Assembly: GCF_011440395.1 (NCBI RefSeq)
Contig: NZ_JAAOIX010000007.1
Coordinates: 124,001-188,000 of the forward strand
Direction of reading: 5' to 3'
DNA: 64,000 nucleotides
Origin: Pseudomaricurvus alcaniphilus
Lineage (GTDB): Bacteria; Pseudomonadota; Gammaproteobacteria; Pseudomonadales; Cellvibrionaceae
The position numbers were made by a program, and so were the translations under genes. Below are positions 54,757 to 64,000 of the stretch, in pieces (positions within the stretch are counted from its first letter, which is position 1; every line of letters begins with the position of its first letter). The notes beneath the pieces were generated by a model that worked only from the letters and a program-made list of their open reading frames with translations, was not told the DNA's origin and did no database searches.

Positions 54757-55902
54757 TTAGCGAACCTCCCGGCGACGGGTATTGGTTATGTTTTCGCGAC
54801 GAATCTGGTCCGCCACACGCTCACTGATCTCGCGCACTATTTCCGGGGAGAGTTCCTGGGTGCGAGCCGACACTGCGCTGGCATTAACCAGCTTGTCCAG
54901 CGGCACATAGAGCATGTTATTGCCACCTTCGACATCGATCATCACCTTGGAGCTGTTGGCCATCACCTCTTGCACGGCATCCAGGTACAGGCGCTCCCGG
55001 GTTACCGCCGGCGCCTTGTTGTATTCAAACAGCAATTGCTCAAAGCGCTTGGCTTCACCCTCGGCCTTGGCGATCACTTGCTCCCGGTAAGCGGTAGCTT
55101 CTTCGATAACCCGCTGGGCTTTACCCCTGGCCTCCGGAATAATACCGTTGGCGTAGGCCTCGGCCTCGTTCTTCAGCCGCTCCTCATCCTCTCGCGCCTT
55201 GTTGACGTCATCGAAGGCTGCCTGCACTTCGTTCGGTGGCGCTGTGTCTTCAACGTTGACAGTACTGATTTCAATACCGGTGGTGTAGGCGTCAAGATAA
55301 GCCTGCAGCCGCGCCTGGACATCGAAGGCAATTTTTTCCCGGCCCTCGGTCAGCACTTCGTGCATGGGTGACGAACCAACGACGTGGCGCAGGGCGCTAT
55401 CGGTGGCCTGGGCCAGCGACTCCTCCGGAGCGCGCACCATCAGGGCAAATGCCCGGGCGTCGTTAATGCGGTACTGAACTGACAGATCGACTTTGACGAT
55501 ATTCAAATCCTCAGTCAGCATCTCTCCGCGCGAACTGTGCGAGCGCACCTTGGTGACGTTAAGCTTCTCAACAGTGTCGATAAGCGGTGGATTCCAGTGC
55601 AGGCCGGGCCCCTTGGTTTGCGAGTAAACACCCAGCCGCAGGATCACCGCCCGCTCCTGTTCGTTGACCTGGTAAATACCAAACAGGGCGTAGACGACAA
55701 GCAGGCCGACCACAATAATGCCCAGCGCCGAACTGCTCAACCCGCCACCCTGGGAACCGCCGCCACTGCCGGCACCGCCGAACAGACCGCCAAGTTTTTC
55801 CTGAAACTTCTTCAGTGCCTCGTCGAGGTCCGGCGGGCCATCATTGCCGCGCTTGCCACCCCATGGGTCCTGATTATTTCCACCCGGTTCATTCCAGGCC
55901 AT
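54757..55902 (-). CDS. hflK: HflK, FtsH protease modulator
   Basis: This 381-residue partner of HflC has a Gly/Pro-rich cytoplasmic front (MAWNEPGGNNQDPWGGKRG), a helix (ALGIIVVGLLVVYALFGIYQV), the band-7 domain (NEQERAVILRLGVYSQTKGPGLHWNPP) and a long coiled coil with DDVNKAREDEERLKNEAEAY. Length and layout match E. coli HflK, with a slightly different front. Cotranscribed with hflC; hflX lies 140 bp upstream. Confidence 0.97.
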   Translation of the reverse strand: MAWNEPGGNNQDPWGGKRGNDGPPDLDEALKKFQEKLGGLFGGAGSGGGSQGGGLSSSALGIIVVGLLVVYALFGIYQVNEQERAVILRLGVYSQTKGPGLHWNPPLIDTVEKLNVTKVRSHSSRGEMLTEDLNIVKVDLSVQYRINDARAFALMVRAPEESLAQATDSALRHVVGSSPMHEVLTEGREKIAFDVQARLQAYLDAYTTGIEISTVNVEDTAPPNEVQAAFDDVNKAREDEERLKNEAEAYANGIIPEARGKAQRVIEEATAYREQVIAKAEGEAKRFEQLLFEYNKAPAVTRERLYLDAVQEVMANSSKVMIDVEGGNNMLYVPLDKLVNASAVSARTQELSPEIVREISERVADQIRRENITNTRRREVR

Positions 55903-56042
55903 AGTGAATCTCCGTCATTGTGTTCTTTGGGGCAGTGCCGCCCTGTGCCGAAAATGGCAGATTCTAGCAAAAGCCCGTTCATTATTGGTTAATTCGTTGT
56001 GCTGCCGCAGCCAGTACTGCCCGCGTAATTTACAGCGATGCT

Positions 56043-57347
56043 TTATACCTTACGTCTGGCGTGCCATTCCAGAGCATCGAAAGCGAGATTTTCCTGGCTC
56101 AGGATACGCAATAGATCCGATTTTTGAATACTCAGGCCCAGCTCTATCTGGCCATTTTCGCCGTGCTGCTCATCGGTGACAGCGTTGTGCTGGTAGAGCT
56201 TGGCCCGCAGCCGCGCTTGCTCCGGCGCCAGGCACAATACCTGTTGCACCCGATCGTCGCCGAGCAATTCCGCCACCGCTTCCAGCAGCAGATCGACGCC
56301 GGCGCCGGACCTGGCCGACAGCCACACCGCCTGGGGCTTGCCCTCGTCGTCGCGATCGATACGAGGGTTAAAGTCCTCTAGCAGGTCAATTTTATTGTAG
56401 ACCCGCAACTCGGACAGTTCGCTGGCACCAATTTCCTCCAGCACTTCCTCGACCTGTTCGATATTGTGGGCCCGCTCTTCCGCCGCCGCATCAATAATAT
56501 GCAGCAGCAGGTCAGCGCTCGCGGCCTCCTCCAGGGTAGCGCGGAAAGCCTCTACCAGGCGGTGCGGCAGATGACTGATAAAGCCCACTGTATCCGCCAG
56601 CACCACCGCCCCCAGCCCGTCCAGCTCCAGCCGGCGCATGGTGGGGTCGAGGGTGGCGAACAGCTGGTCTTCGGCGTAGACGCCAGCCGCAGTGATATAG
56701 TTGAACAGTGTGGATTTACCGGCGTTGGTATAGCCCACCAGGGATACCGTCGGCACTTCCGCCCGCCGTCGGGAGCGGCGACCCTGGTCCCGCTGTTTAC
56801 GCACCTTCTCCAGCCGCTTGACGATATTTTTGATGCGCGCGCGCAACAACCGCCGGTCGGTTTCCAGCTGGGTTTCACCCGGGCCGCGCAGCCCGATGCC
56901 GCCCTTCTGCCGCTCCAGGTGGGTCCAGCCGCGCACCAGTCGCGTCGACATGTGCCGCAACTGGGCCAGCTCTACCTGCAGCTTGCCTTCGTGGGTGCGG
57001 GCGCGCTGGGCGAAAATATCGAGAATCAGGCCAGTACGATCCAGCACCCGGCACTTCAATTCGGCTTCGAGATTGCGTTCCTGGCTGGGCGAGAGATTGT
57101 GATTGAAGATCACCAGTTGTGCATCGTGCTGAAGCACACTCTGCCGCAATTCTTCCAGCTTGCCGGTACCAACGAAATAGCGGGCCTGGGGGGCGGAGCG
57201 TTGACCGGTGATAAAGTCCACCGGGTCACCGCCCGCTGACAATACCAGCTCTTCAAACTCGCGTGGATCTTCGGCGTCGGTACCGTGGGAAATCTCCAGG
57301 TGAACCAATACCGCCAGTTCACCGGAATCAGGGCGCTCAAAAAACAA
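56043..57347 (-). CDS. hflX: HflX ribosome-associated GTPase
   Basis: The 434-residue protein has the HflX N-terminal domain (HNLSPSQERNLEAELKCRVLDR), the glycine-rich linker (LRGPGETQLETDRR) and the G domain with GYTNAGKST, LADTVGFI and YNKIDLL. HflX splits stalled or heat-damaged ribosomes. It is followed by hflK and preceded by hfq (21 bp), the standard order. Confidence 0.97.
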   Translation of the reverse strand: MFFERPDSGELAVLVHLEISHGTDAEDPREFEELVLSAGGDPVDFITGQRSAPQARYFVGTGKLEELRQSVLQHDAQLVIFNHNLSPSQERNLEAELKCRVLDRTGLILDIFAQRARTHEGKLQVELAQLRHMSTRLVRGWTHLERQKGGIGLRGPGETQLETDRRLLRARIKNIVKRLEKVRKQRDQGRRSRRRAEVPTVSLVGYTNAGKSTLFNYITAAGVYAEDQLFATLDPTMRRLELDGLGAVVLADTVGFISHLPHRLVEAFRATLEEAASADLLLHIIDAAAEERAHNIEQVEEVLEEIGASELSELRVYNKIDLLEDFNPRIDRDDEGKPQAVWLSARSGAGVDLLLEAVAELLGDDRVQQVLCLAPEQARLRAKLYQHNAVTDEQHGENGQIELGLSIQKSDLLRILSQENLAFDALEWHARRKV

Positions 57348-57368
57348 CGAAATACCTCAGCGAGATAG

Positions 57369-57629
57369 CTATTCTGCGTCCTCGCCCTCACCCGCCTGTG
57401 GGTTGAGCATAGGTACGCGCACCGCACGCGAGGGCACGACGGTAGAAATAGCGTGCTTGTAGACCATTTGACTGACCGTATTTTTCAACAGCACCACAAA
57501 CTGGTCGAAAGACTCAATTTGGCCTTGCAGCTTGATGCCGTTGACCAGGTATATAGATACGGGGATGCGCTCTTTGCGCAACACATTTAGGTAAGGGTCT
57601 TGTAGGCTATGCCCTTTTGACATGATCAT
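57369..57629 (-). CDS. hfq: RNA chaperone Hfq
   Basis: The 86-residue Sm-like protein forms hexamers that pair small RNAs with mRNAs. The whole core is typical: [20 protein letters not shown] (Sm1), [10 protein letters not shown] and [14 protein letters not shown] (Sm2, with the YKH motif). The C-terminal tail is short (residues 68-86), as in Pseudomonas. A ggag site lies 8 nt before the ATG. Confidence 0.98.
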   Translation of the reverse strand: MIMSKGHSLQDPYLNVLRKERIPVSIYLVNGIKLQGQIESFDQFVVLLKNTVSQMVYKHAISTVVPSRAVRVPMLNPQAGEGEDAE

Positions 57630-57763
57630 TCTCCTTCAAATAGATTAAAAAGTGCCGCGCAACAGGTTCCAGTTCGAAATTTCCCCCAAGCTGGAAGCAG
57701 CGGCAAGCGTTAGCAAGACGATACCTTGCAATAAACTGACCATGAGCGGTCGAAGTCGTTCCT

Positions 57764-57769
57764 ATTATA
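57764..57769 (-). promoter_or_regulatory. Possible -10 box in the miaA-hfq gap
   Basis: TATAAT on the minus strand lies 8 bp after the miaA stop and about 135 bp before hfq. A clear -35 partner at the right spacing was not found. hfq is known to have its own promoters in E. coli, so this is plausible only. Confidence 0.3.
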
Positions 57770-57776
57770 AGGATGT

Positions 57777-58739
57777 TTATTGCAAATAGTTCATTAATTC
57801 CTGAATCAGGGCGCTTTTTTTTCGTATTTGCCCCGCTTCGTTGTCGATATAGACCCGCTGCAGATCCGGCCAGCCCCGCAGCCAGGTCAATTGCCGCTTG
57901 GCCAGCTGCCGCGTAGCCACGACGCCGCGCTCGATCATGGCCTGGCGATCATAGTCACCGGCCAAATACTCCCAGGCCTGGCGGTAACCCACGGCCCGGA
58001 TGGCCGGCAAATCCTTGTGCAGGTCCCCGCGCTGGCGCAGCTGTGCAACTTCCTCCAGCAGGCCGTCGGCCAGCATCCGCAGGAAGCGCTCTTCAATGCG
58101 CTGATGGAGAAGTGCGCGATTATGGGGCATCAACCCAAACTGCACCACCTCAAAGCACTGATGCAGGCTTTGCCCCGAGCGGTCCTGGCGCTCCCACAGA
58201 GCGCTCATGGTTTCCCCCGTGGCCCGATAGATCTCCAGCGCCCGGCTGATACGCTGGGAGTGCTGCGGGTGAATCCGCGCCGCGGCCTGGGGATCGACGG
58301 CCGCCAACTGGGCGTGCACGAAGGGCCAGCCGTGGGCACTGGCATCCGCCTCTATCTGTGCCCGGAGCGTCGCGTCGGCGACGGGCAGGTCCGCCAGGCC
58401 TTCCAGCAGCGCCTTGAAGTAGAGCATGGTGCCGCCCACCAACAGGGGGATACGACCAGCGGCGTGAATAGCCGTAATTTCGGCCAATGCATCGGCGCGA
58501 AAGTTGGCCGCCGAGTAGGGCTCGGATGGGTCGCAGATATCGATCAAGCGGTGCGGGGCAAGGGCCAGCTCCGCCGCCGATGGCTTGGCACTGCCAATAT
58601 CCAGGCCGCGATACACCAGGGCCGAATCCACGCTGATCAGCTCCACCGGCAGGTGCTGGCGCAAGCCGATGGCCAGGTCGGTTTTGCCCGAGGCGGTGGG
58701 GCCCATTAAAAAGATAACCCGGGGTTTGCTGTCGCTCAT
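57777..58739 (-). CDS. miaA: tRNA dimethylallyltransferase
   Basis: A 320-residue enzyme that adds a dimethylallyl group to A37 of tRNAs reading UNN codons. The P-loop [13 protein letters not shown] starts the protein; [39 protein letters not shown] and [14 protein letters not shown] are conserved. It starts 30 bp after the mutL stop in the usual operon. Confidence 0.98.
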   Translation of the reverse strand: MSDSKPRVIFLMGPTASGKTDLAIGLRQHLPVELISVDSALVYRGLDIGSAKPSAAELALAPHRLIDICDPSEPYSAANFRADALAEITAIHAAGRIPLLVGGTMLYFKALLEGLADLPVADATLRAQIEADASAHGWPFVHAQLAAVDPQAAARIHPQHSQRISRALEIYRATGETMSALWERQDRSGQSLHQCFEVVQFGLMPHNRALLHQRIEERFLRMLADGLLEEVAQLRQRGDLHKDLPAIRAVGYRQAWEYLAGDYDRQAMIERGVVATRQLAKRQLTWLRGWPDLQRVYIDNEAGQIRKKSALIQELMNYLQ

Positions 58740-58769
58740 GGCATCGTCACTGGCGTCATTGCGGACGGT

Positions 58770-60629
58770 TTACTGGCCGCGCAGAAACAGCTTGTCCAGC
58801 TCATCCAGGCTCTGCAGCACCCAGGTGGGACGGCCGTGGTTGCACTGGCCGCTGCGCTCGGTAATTTCCATGTCGCGCAGCAGGGCGTTCATTTCCGGGA
58901 TAGTCAGCTTGCGGTTGGCCCGCACTGAGCCGTGGCAGGCCATGGTGGCGAGAATCTCGTTGATGTGCTCATCGATGCGCTTGCTGTCGCCGTACTCGAG
59001 CAGGTCCGAGAGCACATCGCGCACCAGCTGCTCGACATTGGCTTTGTTGAGTACCACTGGCACCTGCCGGATCAGGACACTCTCGGGGCCCACCCGCTGC
59101 ACCTCAAAACCGAGGGCGGAAAAGGTCGGCTGGTTTTGCTCCAGGCAATCGGCCTCCTTTTCGCTCAGTGCAATGGTGGTCGGCACCAGCAGTGGCTGGG
59201 CGCGCAGGCCCGCCTCGCTGTGCGCCGCTTTCATGCGCTCGTAGACGATGCGCTCGTGAGCGGCGTGCATATCAACCACGATCAGCCCCTGGGCGTTTTC
59301 CGCCAGGATATAGATGCCCTTGAGCTGGGCAATGGCGTAACCCAGCGGCGGAATTTCGCTATCGGCACTGGCCAGCTCCGCCAGTTGTGGTGCTGCCGGA
59401 CCGGGTGCCGGGGCGGAATAGAGTTGCTGGTAGGCGGGCAGTTGCTCGGCGAGGGACGAAGCGCCAGCCGCGCCGAAGCCGGCTGCACCTGAACCGGCCC
59501 CAGCGAAGCCGCTGCGTACCGGCGGCTGGAAACTCATGCGCTCCTGTTGCCGGAATACCCCCGCCTCGCGCGGGTCCGCCGGAGCCGCAGGCTGGCTCTG
59601 GTGCGGGCGAGCCAATTCGTCCTTCGGTCGCACATCGGCCAGCGCATGGTGCAGGCTGCGGAACAGGAAATCGTGCACCATACGGCCGTCGCGAAAGCGC
59701 ACTTCGTGCTTGGTGGGGTGCACATTCACATCGACGATGCCGGGGTCGAGATCGAGGTAGAGGACAAAAGCCGGATGGCGGCCGTGAAACAGCACATCCT
59801 GAAAGGCCTGGCGCACCGCGTGCGTCACCAGCTTGTCACGAATGGCGCGACCGTTGACGTAAAAATACTGCAGATCTGCCTGACTGCGAGAAAACGTCGG
59901 CAAGGCCACCCAGCCGCGCAGGGACAGACCGCTGCGCTGCATGTCGATATGCACGGCGTTTTCCATAAACGCCGGCCCGCACACCTGGGCCACCCGGCGC
60001 TCCTGCTCCGCCTGGCTGTGCGCCTCGCGCCAGCTGTGGATGGCACGCGCGTTGTGACGCAGGTTAAAGGCCACATCAAAGCGCGACAGCGCCAGCCGCT
60101 TGACCACATCCTCAATGCGACCGTACTCGGTTTTTTCAGTGCGCAGGAATTTGCGCCGCGCCGGGGTGTTAAAAAACAGGTCCCGCACTTCCACCGTGGT
60201 GCCGAGCGGGTGCGCCGCCGGCACCAGTTCGGTGTCCATTTCCCGGCCCTCAGTCTGGGCCGCCCAGCCGCTGCTGCCGGTCCCGGTATTACTGGTCAGG
60301 GTCAGGCGTGACACCGAGCTGATACTGGCCAGCGCCTCGCCCCGAAAGCCCAGGGTAGCCACCGCTTCCAGGTCGTCCAGCTGGTAGATTTTACTGGTGG
60401 CGTGGCGGCTCAGGGCCAGCGCCAGGTCATCTTTCTCGATACCACAGCCATTGTCTCGCAGGCGCATCAGTTTGACCCCGCCCGCTTCAATCTCGATGTC
60501 GATGCGCGTAGCACCGGCATCGATACTGTTCTCCAGGATTTCCTTGATCACTGAGGCTGGCCGTTCCACCACTTCACCAGCGGCTATCTGGTTGGCCAGG
60601 CGAGGGCTTAGTAATTTGATTTTAGACAT
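58770..60629 (-). CDS. mutL: DNA mismatch repair protein MutL
   Basis: The 619-residue GHKL ATPase has [28 protein letters not shown] and [16 protein letters not shown] at the front. A Pro/Ala-rich linker spans about residues 330-430, and the C-terminal dimerisation domain contains MDIETERSGQ-like [14 protein letters not shown]. The endonuclease DQHAxxE motif reads DMHAAHERI, with QHA replaced by MHA as in organisms that use MutH-type strand discrimination or lack nicking. Adjacent to miaA and amiB as usual. Confidence 0.97.
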   Translation of the reverse strand: MSKIKLLSPRLANQIAAGEVVERPASVIKEILENSIDAGATRIDIEIEAGGVKLMRLRDNGCGIEKDDLALALSRHATSKIYQLDDLEAVATLGFRGEALASISSVSRLTLTSNTGTGSSGWAAQTEGREMDTELVPAAHPLGTTVEVRDLFFNTPARRKFLRTEKTEYGRIEDVVKRLALSRFDVAFNLRHNARAIHSWREAHSQAEQERRVAQVCGPAFMENAVHIDMQRSGLSLRGWVALPTFSRSQADLQYFYVNGRAIRDKLVTHAVRQAFQDVLFHGRHPAFVLYLDLDPGIVDVNVHPTKHEVRFRDGRMVHDFLFRSLHHALADVRPKDELARPHQSQPAAPADPREAGVFRQQERMSFQPPVRSGFAGAGSGAAGFGAAGASSLAEQLPAYQQLYSAPAPGPAAPQLAELASADSEIPPLGYAIAQLKGIYILAENAQGLIVVDMHAAHERIVYERMKAAHSEAGLRAQPLLVPTTIALSEKEADCLEQNQPTFSALGFEVQRVGPESVLIRQVPVVLNKANVEQLVRDVLSDLLEYGDSKRIDEHINEILATMACHGSVRANRKLTIPEMNALLRDMEITERSGQCNHGRPTWVLQSLDELDKLFLRGQ

Positions 60630-60643
60630 GGGGACTGCTGTGG

Positions 60644-62029
60644 TCAGGAAGTTGGGATAAGCAAGCGCTGGCCGACGCGAATGGTACTGCCACTGAGGCC
60701 ATTGACCTTGAGCAACTGGCTGACACTGACATCGTAACGTCGGGCGATAGTGCTGAGGGTATCACCTTTGGCGATCACATACTCGACGTGTTGGCCACTG
60801 CCGTCATCGCCGCCATTTTTTTGCCAGGCGATATAAGTGCCGGCCGGCGGCATGGCGTAGAAGTGTTCCTTGATGCCTTTAAAGATGGAGTTGGCAAGCG
60901 ACTGCCGATAGAACTGGCTGTTGAGCTTCTTGGCTTCGTCCGGGTTGGAGATAAAGCCGGTCTCCACCAGGATACTGGGTACATCCGGCGATTTCAGCAC
61001 CGCAAAGCCGGCCTGCTCCACCTGCTGCTTGTGCAAACGCGCCACGCTGTCCATGGATTTCAGCACCCTCTCCCCCACCTGCAGGCTGGAGCCCAGGGTT
61101 GCGGTCATCGACAGGTCCACCAGCACGCCGCGCAAGACTTCGTCTTTATCGTCCAGGCTGACACTGCCCACACCACCGATGAGGTCGGCCTCGTTTTCCT
61201 TTTCCGCGAGGAAGCGGGCAGTTTCACTGGTGGCGCCACTGCGCGAGAGGGCATACACCGAGGCGCCATTGGCTTGATGGTGCTTGAAGGCGTCGGCGTG
61301 AATCGACACGAACAAGTCGGCGCGCAGTTCACGGGCGCGATCGCGCCGCTTGCGCAGGGGTATGTAGTAATCCCCGGTGCGCACCAGCTCAGCTTTGTAG
61401 CCTTTCTCGCGATTGATCAACGCCGCCAACTGCTGACTGATGGCCAGCACCACGTCTTTTTCCTGGATACGGCGGGAGCCAAATCTGGGGCCCAGCGCAC
61501 CCGGGTCTTCACCGCCGTGCCCGGCATCGATGGCAATCACGATATCCCGCCGACTACTGGACTGCGGCACCACCTCGGCCACGGTCCGCTCCACCACTGC
61601 CGCCTGGTCAAACAGGTCGATCACCAGGCGGTCGTCGTTGTCGCCGTGCTTTTGCAGAAAAAAGCTTTTGGGCTGCACCCGGCTGTTGAGATCCAGCACC
61701 ACCCGCAGATCGCTGCCGTGGCGCACCGCAGTGCGCACCTTGCCGATGGGGGATTTGTCCAGTGCCAGTGCAGTTACGTCGGCTTGCAGCCGGGTTTGCT
61801 TGAGGTCGATAACCAGGCGTTCGGGGTTATCCAGACTAAACAGGCTGTGCTCCACCGGGGCACTCAGGTCAAACACCAGTCGGGTATGATCCGGAGCTCG
61901 CCAGATACGCAGGCCCTCCACTGCGGCGGCCGCTTGTAATTTCTGGCTGCCCAGCAGCGCGAGCAGACACAACAGCAGCACGAACGTGCTGATATTCCAC
62001 CGCTGTTTGTCGCCTACTGCTCCCGTCAT
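60644..62029 (-). CDS. amiB: N-acetylmuramoyl-L-alanine amidase AmiB-type
   Basis: About 461 residues: signal peptide ([20 protein letters not shown]), AMIN domain (about 35-140, targets the septum), zinc amidase_3 domain ([37 protein letters not shown]) and a C-terminal LysM peptidoglycan-binding repeat ([19 protein letters not shown]). It cleaves septal peptidoglycan during cell separation. ATG 62029 gives the signal peptide; a longer frame to 62197 overlaps tsaE and is unlikely. Followed by mutL after 14 bp. Confidence 0.96.
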   Translation of the reverse strand: MTGAVGDKQRWNISTFVLLLCLLALLGSQKLQAAAAVEGLRIWRAPDHTRLVFDLSAPVEHSLFSLDNPERLVIDLKQTRLQADVTALALDKSPIGKVRTAVRHGSDLRVVLDLNSRVQPKSFFLQKHGDNDDRLVIDLFDQAAVVERTVAEVVPQSSSRRDIVIAIDAGHGGEDPGALGPRFGSRRIQEKDVVLAISQQLAALINREKGYKAELVRTGDYYIPLRKRRDRARELRADLFVSIHADAFKHHQANGASVYALSRSGATSETARFLAEKENEADLIGGVGSVSLDDKDEVLRGVLVDLSMTATLGSSLQVGERVLKSMDSVARLHKQQVEQAGFAVLKSPDVPSILVETGFISNPDEAKKLNSQFYRQSLANSIFKGIKEHFYAMPPAGTYIAWQKNGGDDGSGQHVEYVIAKGDTLSTIARRYDVSVSQLLKVNGLSGSTIRVGQRLLIPTS

Positions 62030-62123
62030 TCTGCCACGTATTTCATAATCTGGTTTTTTTACCCGCCTGCCAATATCTGTAATGTTAACCCACTGGCGGC
62101 AAAGCGCCAGTGAATCTGTCGCC

Positions 62124-62633
62124 CTAACTCTTGCCCGCCGCCGAGTGAGCGCGCTGCAAGGCGGCCAGAATATTTCGTCCGCACTCACTGTGGGCACTGA
62201 TACTGGCCTGCCGGCCGGGACTGCCCCCAGGAATCGTGACCACCGCTAACTCGATCAGCAGATCCGCCGCCGGCAGAAAGCCCTCGCCCCGCGCCGGCCA
62301 TTCCACCAGGCAGGTAACCCCGCTGCTGAAGTAATCCCGGATGCCCATATACTCCAACTCTTCCGGGTCTCCCAGTCGATACAGGTCAAAGTGATAGACC
62401 TGTGCGCCGCCATTTAATTCATAGGGCTCCACCAATGTATAGGTGGGGCTTTTCACCGCCCCCCGGTGACCAAACGCCTGCAGCACACCGCGGGTAAAAG
62501 TGGTTTTGCCGGCCCCGAGGCCACCCTGCAAAAACACCAGCGCGCCTCCGGCCGCCTGGATCAAACCGCCCACTTCACCGCCCAGCGCCACCGTGGCCTG
62601 TTCGTCGGCCAGCAACACAGACCAGGGGGACAT
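62124..62633 (-). CDS. tsaE: tRNA threonylcarbamoyladenosine biosynthesis ATPase TsaE
   Basis: The 169-residue P-loop protein (GGLGAGKTTFTRGVLQAFG) with the TsaE markers VKSPTYTLVEPYEL, YHFDLYRLGDPEELEYMGIRDY and LVEWPARGEGFLP. It works with TsaB and TsaD in t6A37 formation. Its ATG abuts the stop codon of the nnr gene upstream. The C-terminus is about 10-15 residues longer than in E. coli. Confidence 0.96.
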   Translation of the reverse strand: MSPWSVLLADEQATVALGGEVGGLIQAAGGALVFLQGGLGAGKTTFTRGVLQAFGHRGAVKSPTYTLVEPYELNGGAQVYHFDLYRLGDPEELEYMGIRDYFSSGVTCLVEWPARGEGFLPAADLLIELAVVTIPGGSPGRQASISAHSECGRNILAALQRAHSAAGKS

Positions 62634-64000
62634 TTAACACGCCCCGCTGTTTAACAGCTGCCGCATCCACGGAATCAGGTCCGCTGCCAGCATACCCCGC
62701 TGACCGTCCTCTTCCGCCGCCAGGTCCGCCGCGGTGCCGTGCAGGCAAACCGCCAACTGCACCGCCAGGTCCTGCTCGACACCCTGGGCCAACAAGCCGC
62801 CAATAACACCGCTGAGCACATCACCCATACCTCCTGACGCCATGCCCGGGTTGCCTACATTGGCGAGACTGAGGCTGCCGTCGCGGCTGGCAATCACCGT
62901 GCCGGCGCCTTTTAGCAACACGCTGCCGCCATACTGTTGCTGCAAGCGAGCGACGGCGGCAAAGCGATCCTGTTGCACCTCTGCCACACTACAGCCCAGC
63001 AAGCACGCCGCCTCACCCGGGTGCGGGGTGAGCACCCAATTAGCGCGCCGCTCCCGGCCCAGCACTCGCCCGGCCGCCAGTAAATTGAGGCCATCCGCAT
63101 CCAGTACCATGGGCAAATTACTGGCCGCGGCACACTGCAGTAACTGTTCTGACCAGGGCGACTGGCCCAGCCCCGGGCCGACCACCAGCACCGTGGCGCG
63201 CTGTAACAGCGGCTCCAACTGCAGGCCGCTGGCCACCCCACTGACCATCAACTCCGGGCGCCGCGCCAGGATTGCCGCCAGGTGTTCGGCCCGGGTCGCC
63301 ACACTGGTGAGCCCGGCGCCAATGCGGGCCGCGGTTTCCGCAGCCAGCGCCGCTGCCCCGGCAAACCCCAGGTCACCGCCCACCACCATCACGTGGCCAA
63401 AACTGCCCTTGTGGGCATCCGCGGCGCGGGGCGCGAGTTCGGCCAGCAATCGCGGCAGCTGCAAGCGCTGTGCTGCTGGCACCTGGCTTTCCAGCACCGC
63501 CGCCGGCACCTGCAGATCCGCATACAACAGCTCGCCACACAGCGCCGGCCCGCGCCCGGTCAGCAGCCCCCGCTTGAGGCCGATAAAGCTCACGGTCAGG
63601 GTGGCATTAACAGCAGCACCCAGCACCTGGCCGCTATCGGCACAGAGGCCGGAGGGAATATCCACCGCCAGCACCGGCAGCCCGCTGCTGTTGATCTTCT
63701 CGATCGCCTGCTGGTAATTGCTGCGCACCACGCCGCTCAAGCCAGTGCCGAGCAGTGCATCGACAATGATGCCACTACAGCGGGCGGGCACCGCGAAGGG
63801 CTGCATCACAACCCCTTCGCGGCGGGCAAACTGGTACGCCAGGCTGGCATCGCCCTGTAACTTTTCCGGATCCGACAGATACATGACCTCCACCGGCACG
63901 CGCCGCTGGGCCGCCAGTGCCGCGATTACATAACCGTCACCGGCATTGTTGCCGGCGCCGCACAAAACTGTGATCTGTTCCGGATTCGGCCAGCGCTGCA
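62634..64000 (-). CDS. nnr: Bifunctional NAD(P)H-hydrate epimerase / ADP-dependent dehydratase (start beyond window)
   Basis: A repair enzyme for hydrated NAD(P)H. The window holds the end of the epimerase domain (CGAGNNAGDGYVIAALAAQ) and all of the ribokinase-like dehydratase domain: VVGGDLGFAGAAALA, MVLDADGLNLLA, LTPHPGEAACLLG and GNPGMASGGMGDVLSG. The frame is open to the right edge, so the N-terminus is missing. It is upstream of tsaE on the same strand, the standard order; queG would be expected further on. Confidence 0.95.
   Translation of the reverse strand, partial: QRWPNPEQITVLCGAGNNAGDGYVIAALAAQRRVPVEVMYLSDPEKLQGDASLAYQFARREGVVMQPFAVPARCSGIIVDALLGTGLSGVVRSNYQQAIEKINSSGLPVLAVDIPSGLCADSGQVLGAAVNATLTVSFIGLKRGLLTGRGPALCGELLYADLQVPAAVLESQVPAAQRLQLPRLLAELAPRAADAHKGSFGHVMVVGGDLGFAGAAALAAETAARIGAGLTSVATRAEHLAAILARRPELMVSGVASGLQLEPLLQRATVLVVGPGLGQSPWSEQLLQCAAASNLPMVLDADGLNLLAAGRVLGRERRANWVLTPHPGEAACLLGCSVAEVQQDRFAAVARLQQQYGGSVLLKGAGTVIASRDGSLSLANVGNPGMASGGMGDVLSGVIGGLLAQGVEQDLAVQLAVCLHGTAADLAAEEDGQRGMLAADLIPWMRQLLNSGAC

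Overview
The window is a 64 kb piece of bacterial chromosome with no rRNA, tRNA, prophage, insertion sequence or CRISPR array that I could see. The right-hand block (nnr-tsaE-amiB-mutL-miaA-hfq-hflX-hflK-hflC, then a DUF2065 gene, hisZ and purA) is the classic gammaproteobacterial arrangement in its Pseudomonas-like form, with hisZ next to purA. High G+C, an SGLT-type sodium/sugar symporter, an AcrB/MexB-type pump and the alternative spermidine pathway fit a marine gammaproteobacterium, possibly of the Cellvibrionales/Halieaceae kind; that placement is inference, as no marker gene was compared.

Layout. 1-2.3 kb: end of a ZntB-type transporter, a conserved unknown and an MscS channel. 2.4-7.8 kb: a complete arginine-to-spermidine pathway on the minus strand (speA, carboxynorspermidine dehydrogenase, nspC, speB). 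8.4-12 kb: an outer-membrane barrel, a DUF1499 protein and a DCC/lipase-maturation-factor fusion. 12.3-15.7 kb: a three-gene envelope operon (phosphatase-like lipoprotein, TPR protein, Cys-rich secreted unknown). 16-18.2 kb: Bcr/CflA transporter, a small basic protein and a ferredoxin. 18.3-21.3 kb: an SGLT-like symporter with a GH13_18 sugar phosphorylase. 21.7-23.5 kb: modBC without modA. 23.8-28.8 kb: an eptA-dgkA-PAP2-response regulator-histidine kinase operon for envelope modification. 28.8-34.2 kb: an RND pump and adaptor divergent from an IclR-type regulator. 34.4-38.7 kb: small membrane and cupin proteins, ZIP-like and VIT-like metal transporters, SelO. 38.8-44.8 kb: a cyanate island (sigma-54 activator cynF divergent from cynABD-cynS). 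44.9-48.5 kb: DUF1348, an MFS protein, a UDG-superfamily protein and a cupin. 48.5-50.8 kb: a LexA-boxed radical SAM gene and a eukaryotic-type HIS6 isomerase. 50.9-64 kb: the purA-hisZ / hfl-hfq-mutL core block.

Most genes are ordinary. The regions most worth following are the cyanate island, with a perfect -24/-12 promoter and palindromic upstream sites; the orphan eukaryotic-type HIS6 gene; the LexA box at the SplB-like gene; the phosphorylase/symporter pair; and the three-gene envelope operon. A recurrent genome habit also shows: short degenerate tandem repeats (unit 13-20 bp, 2-4 copies) sit in many intergenic gaps, and one has rewritten the C-terminus of a protein. I did not find a clearly new multi-gene defence or mobile system.
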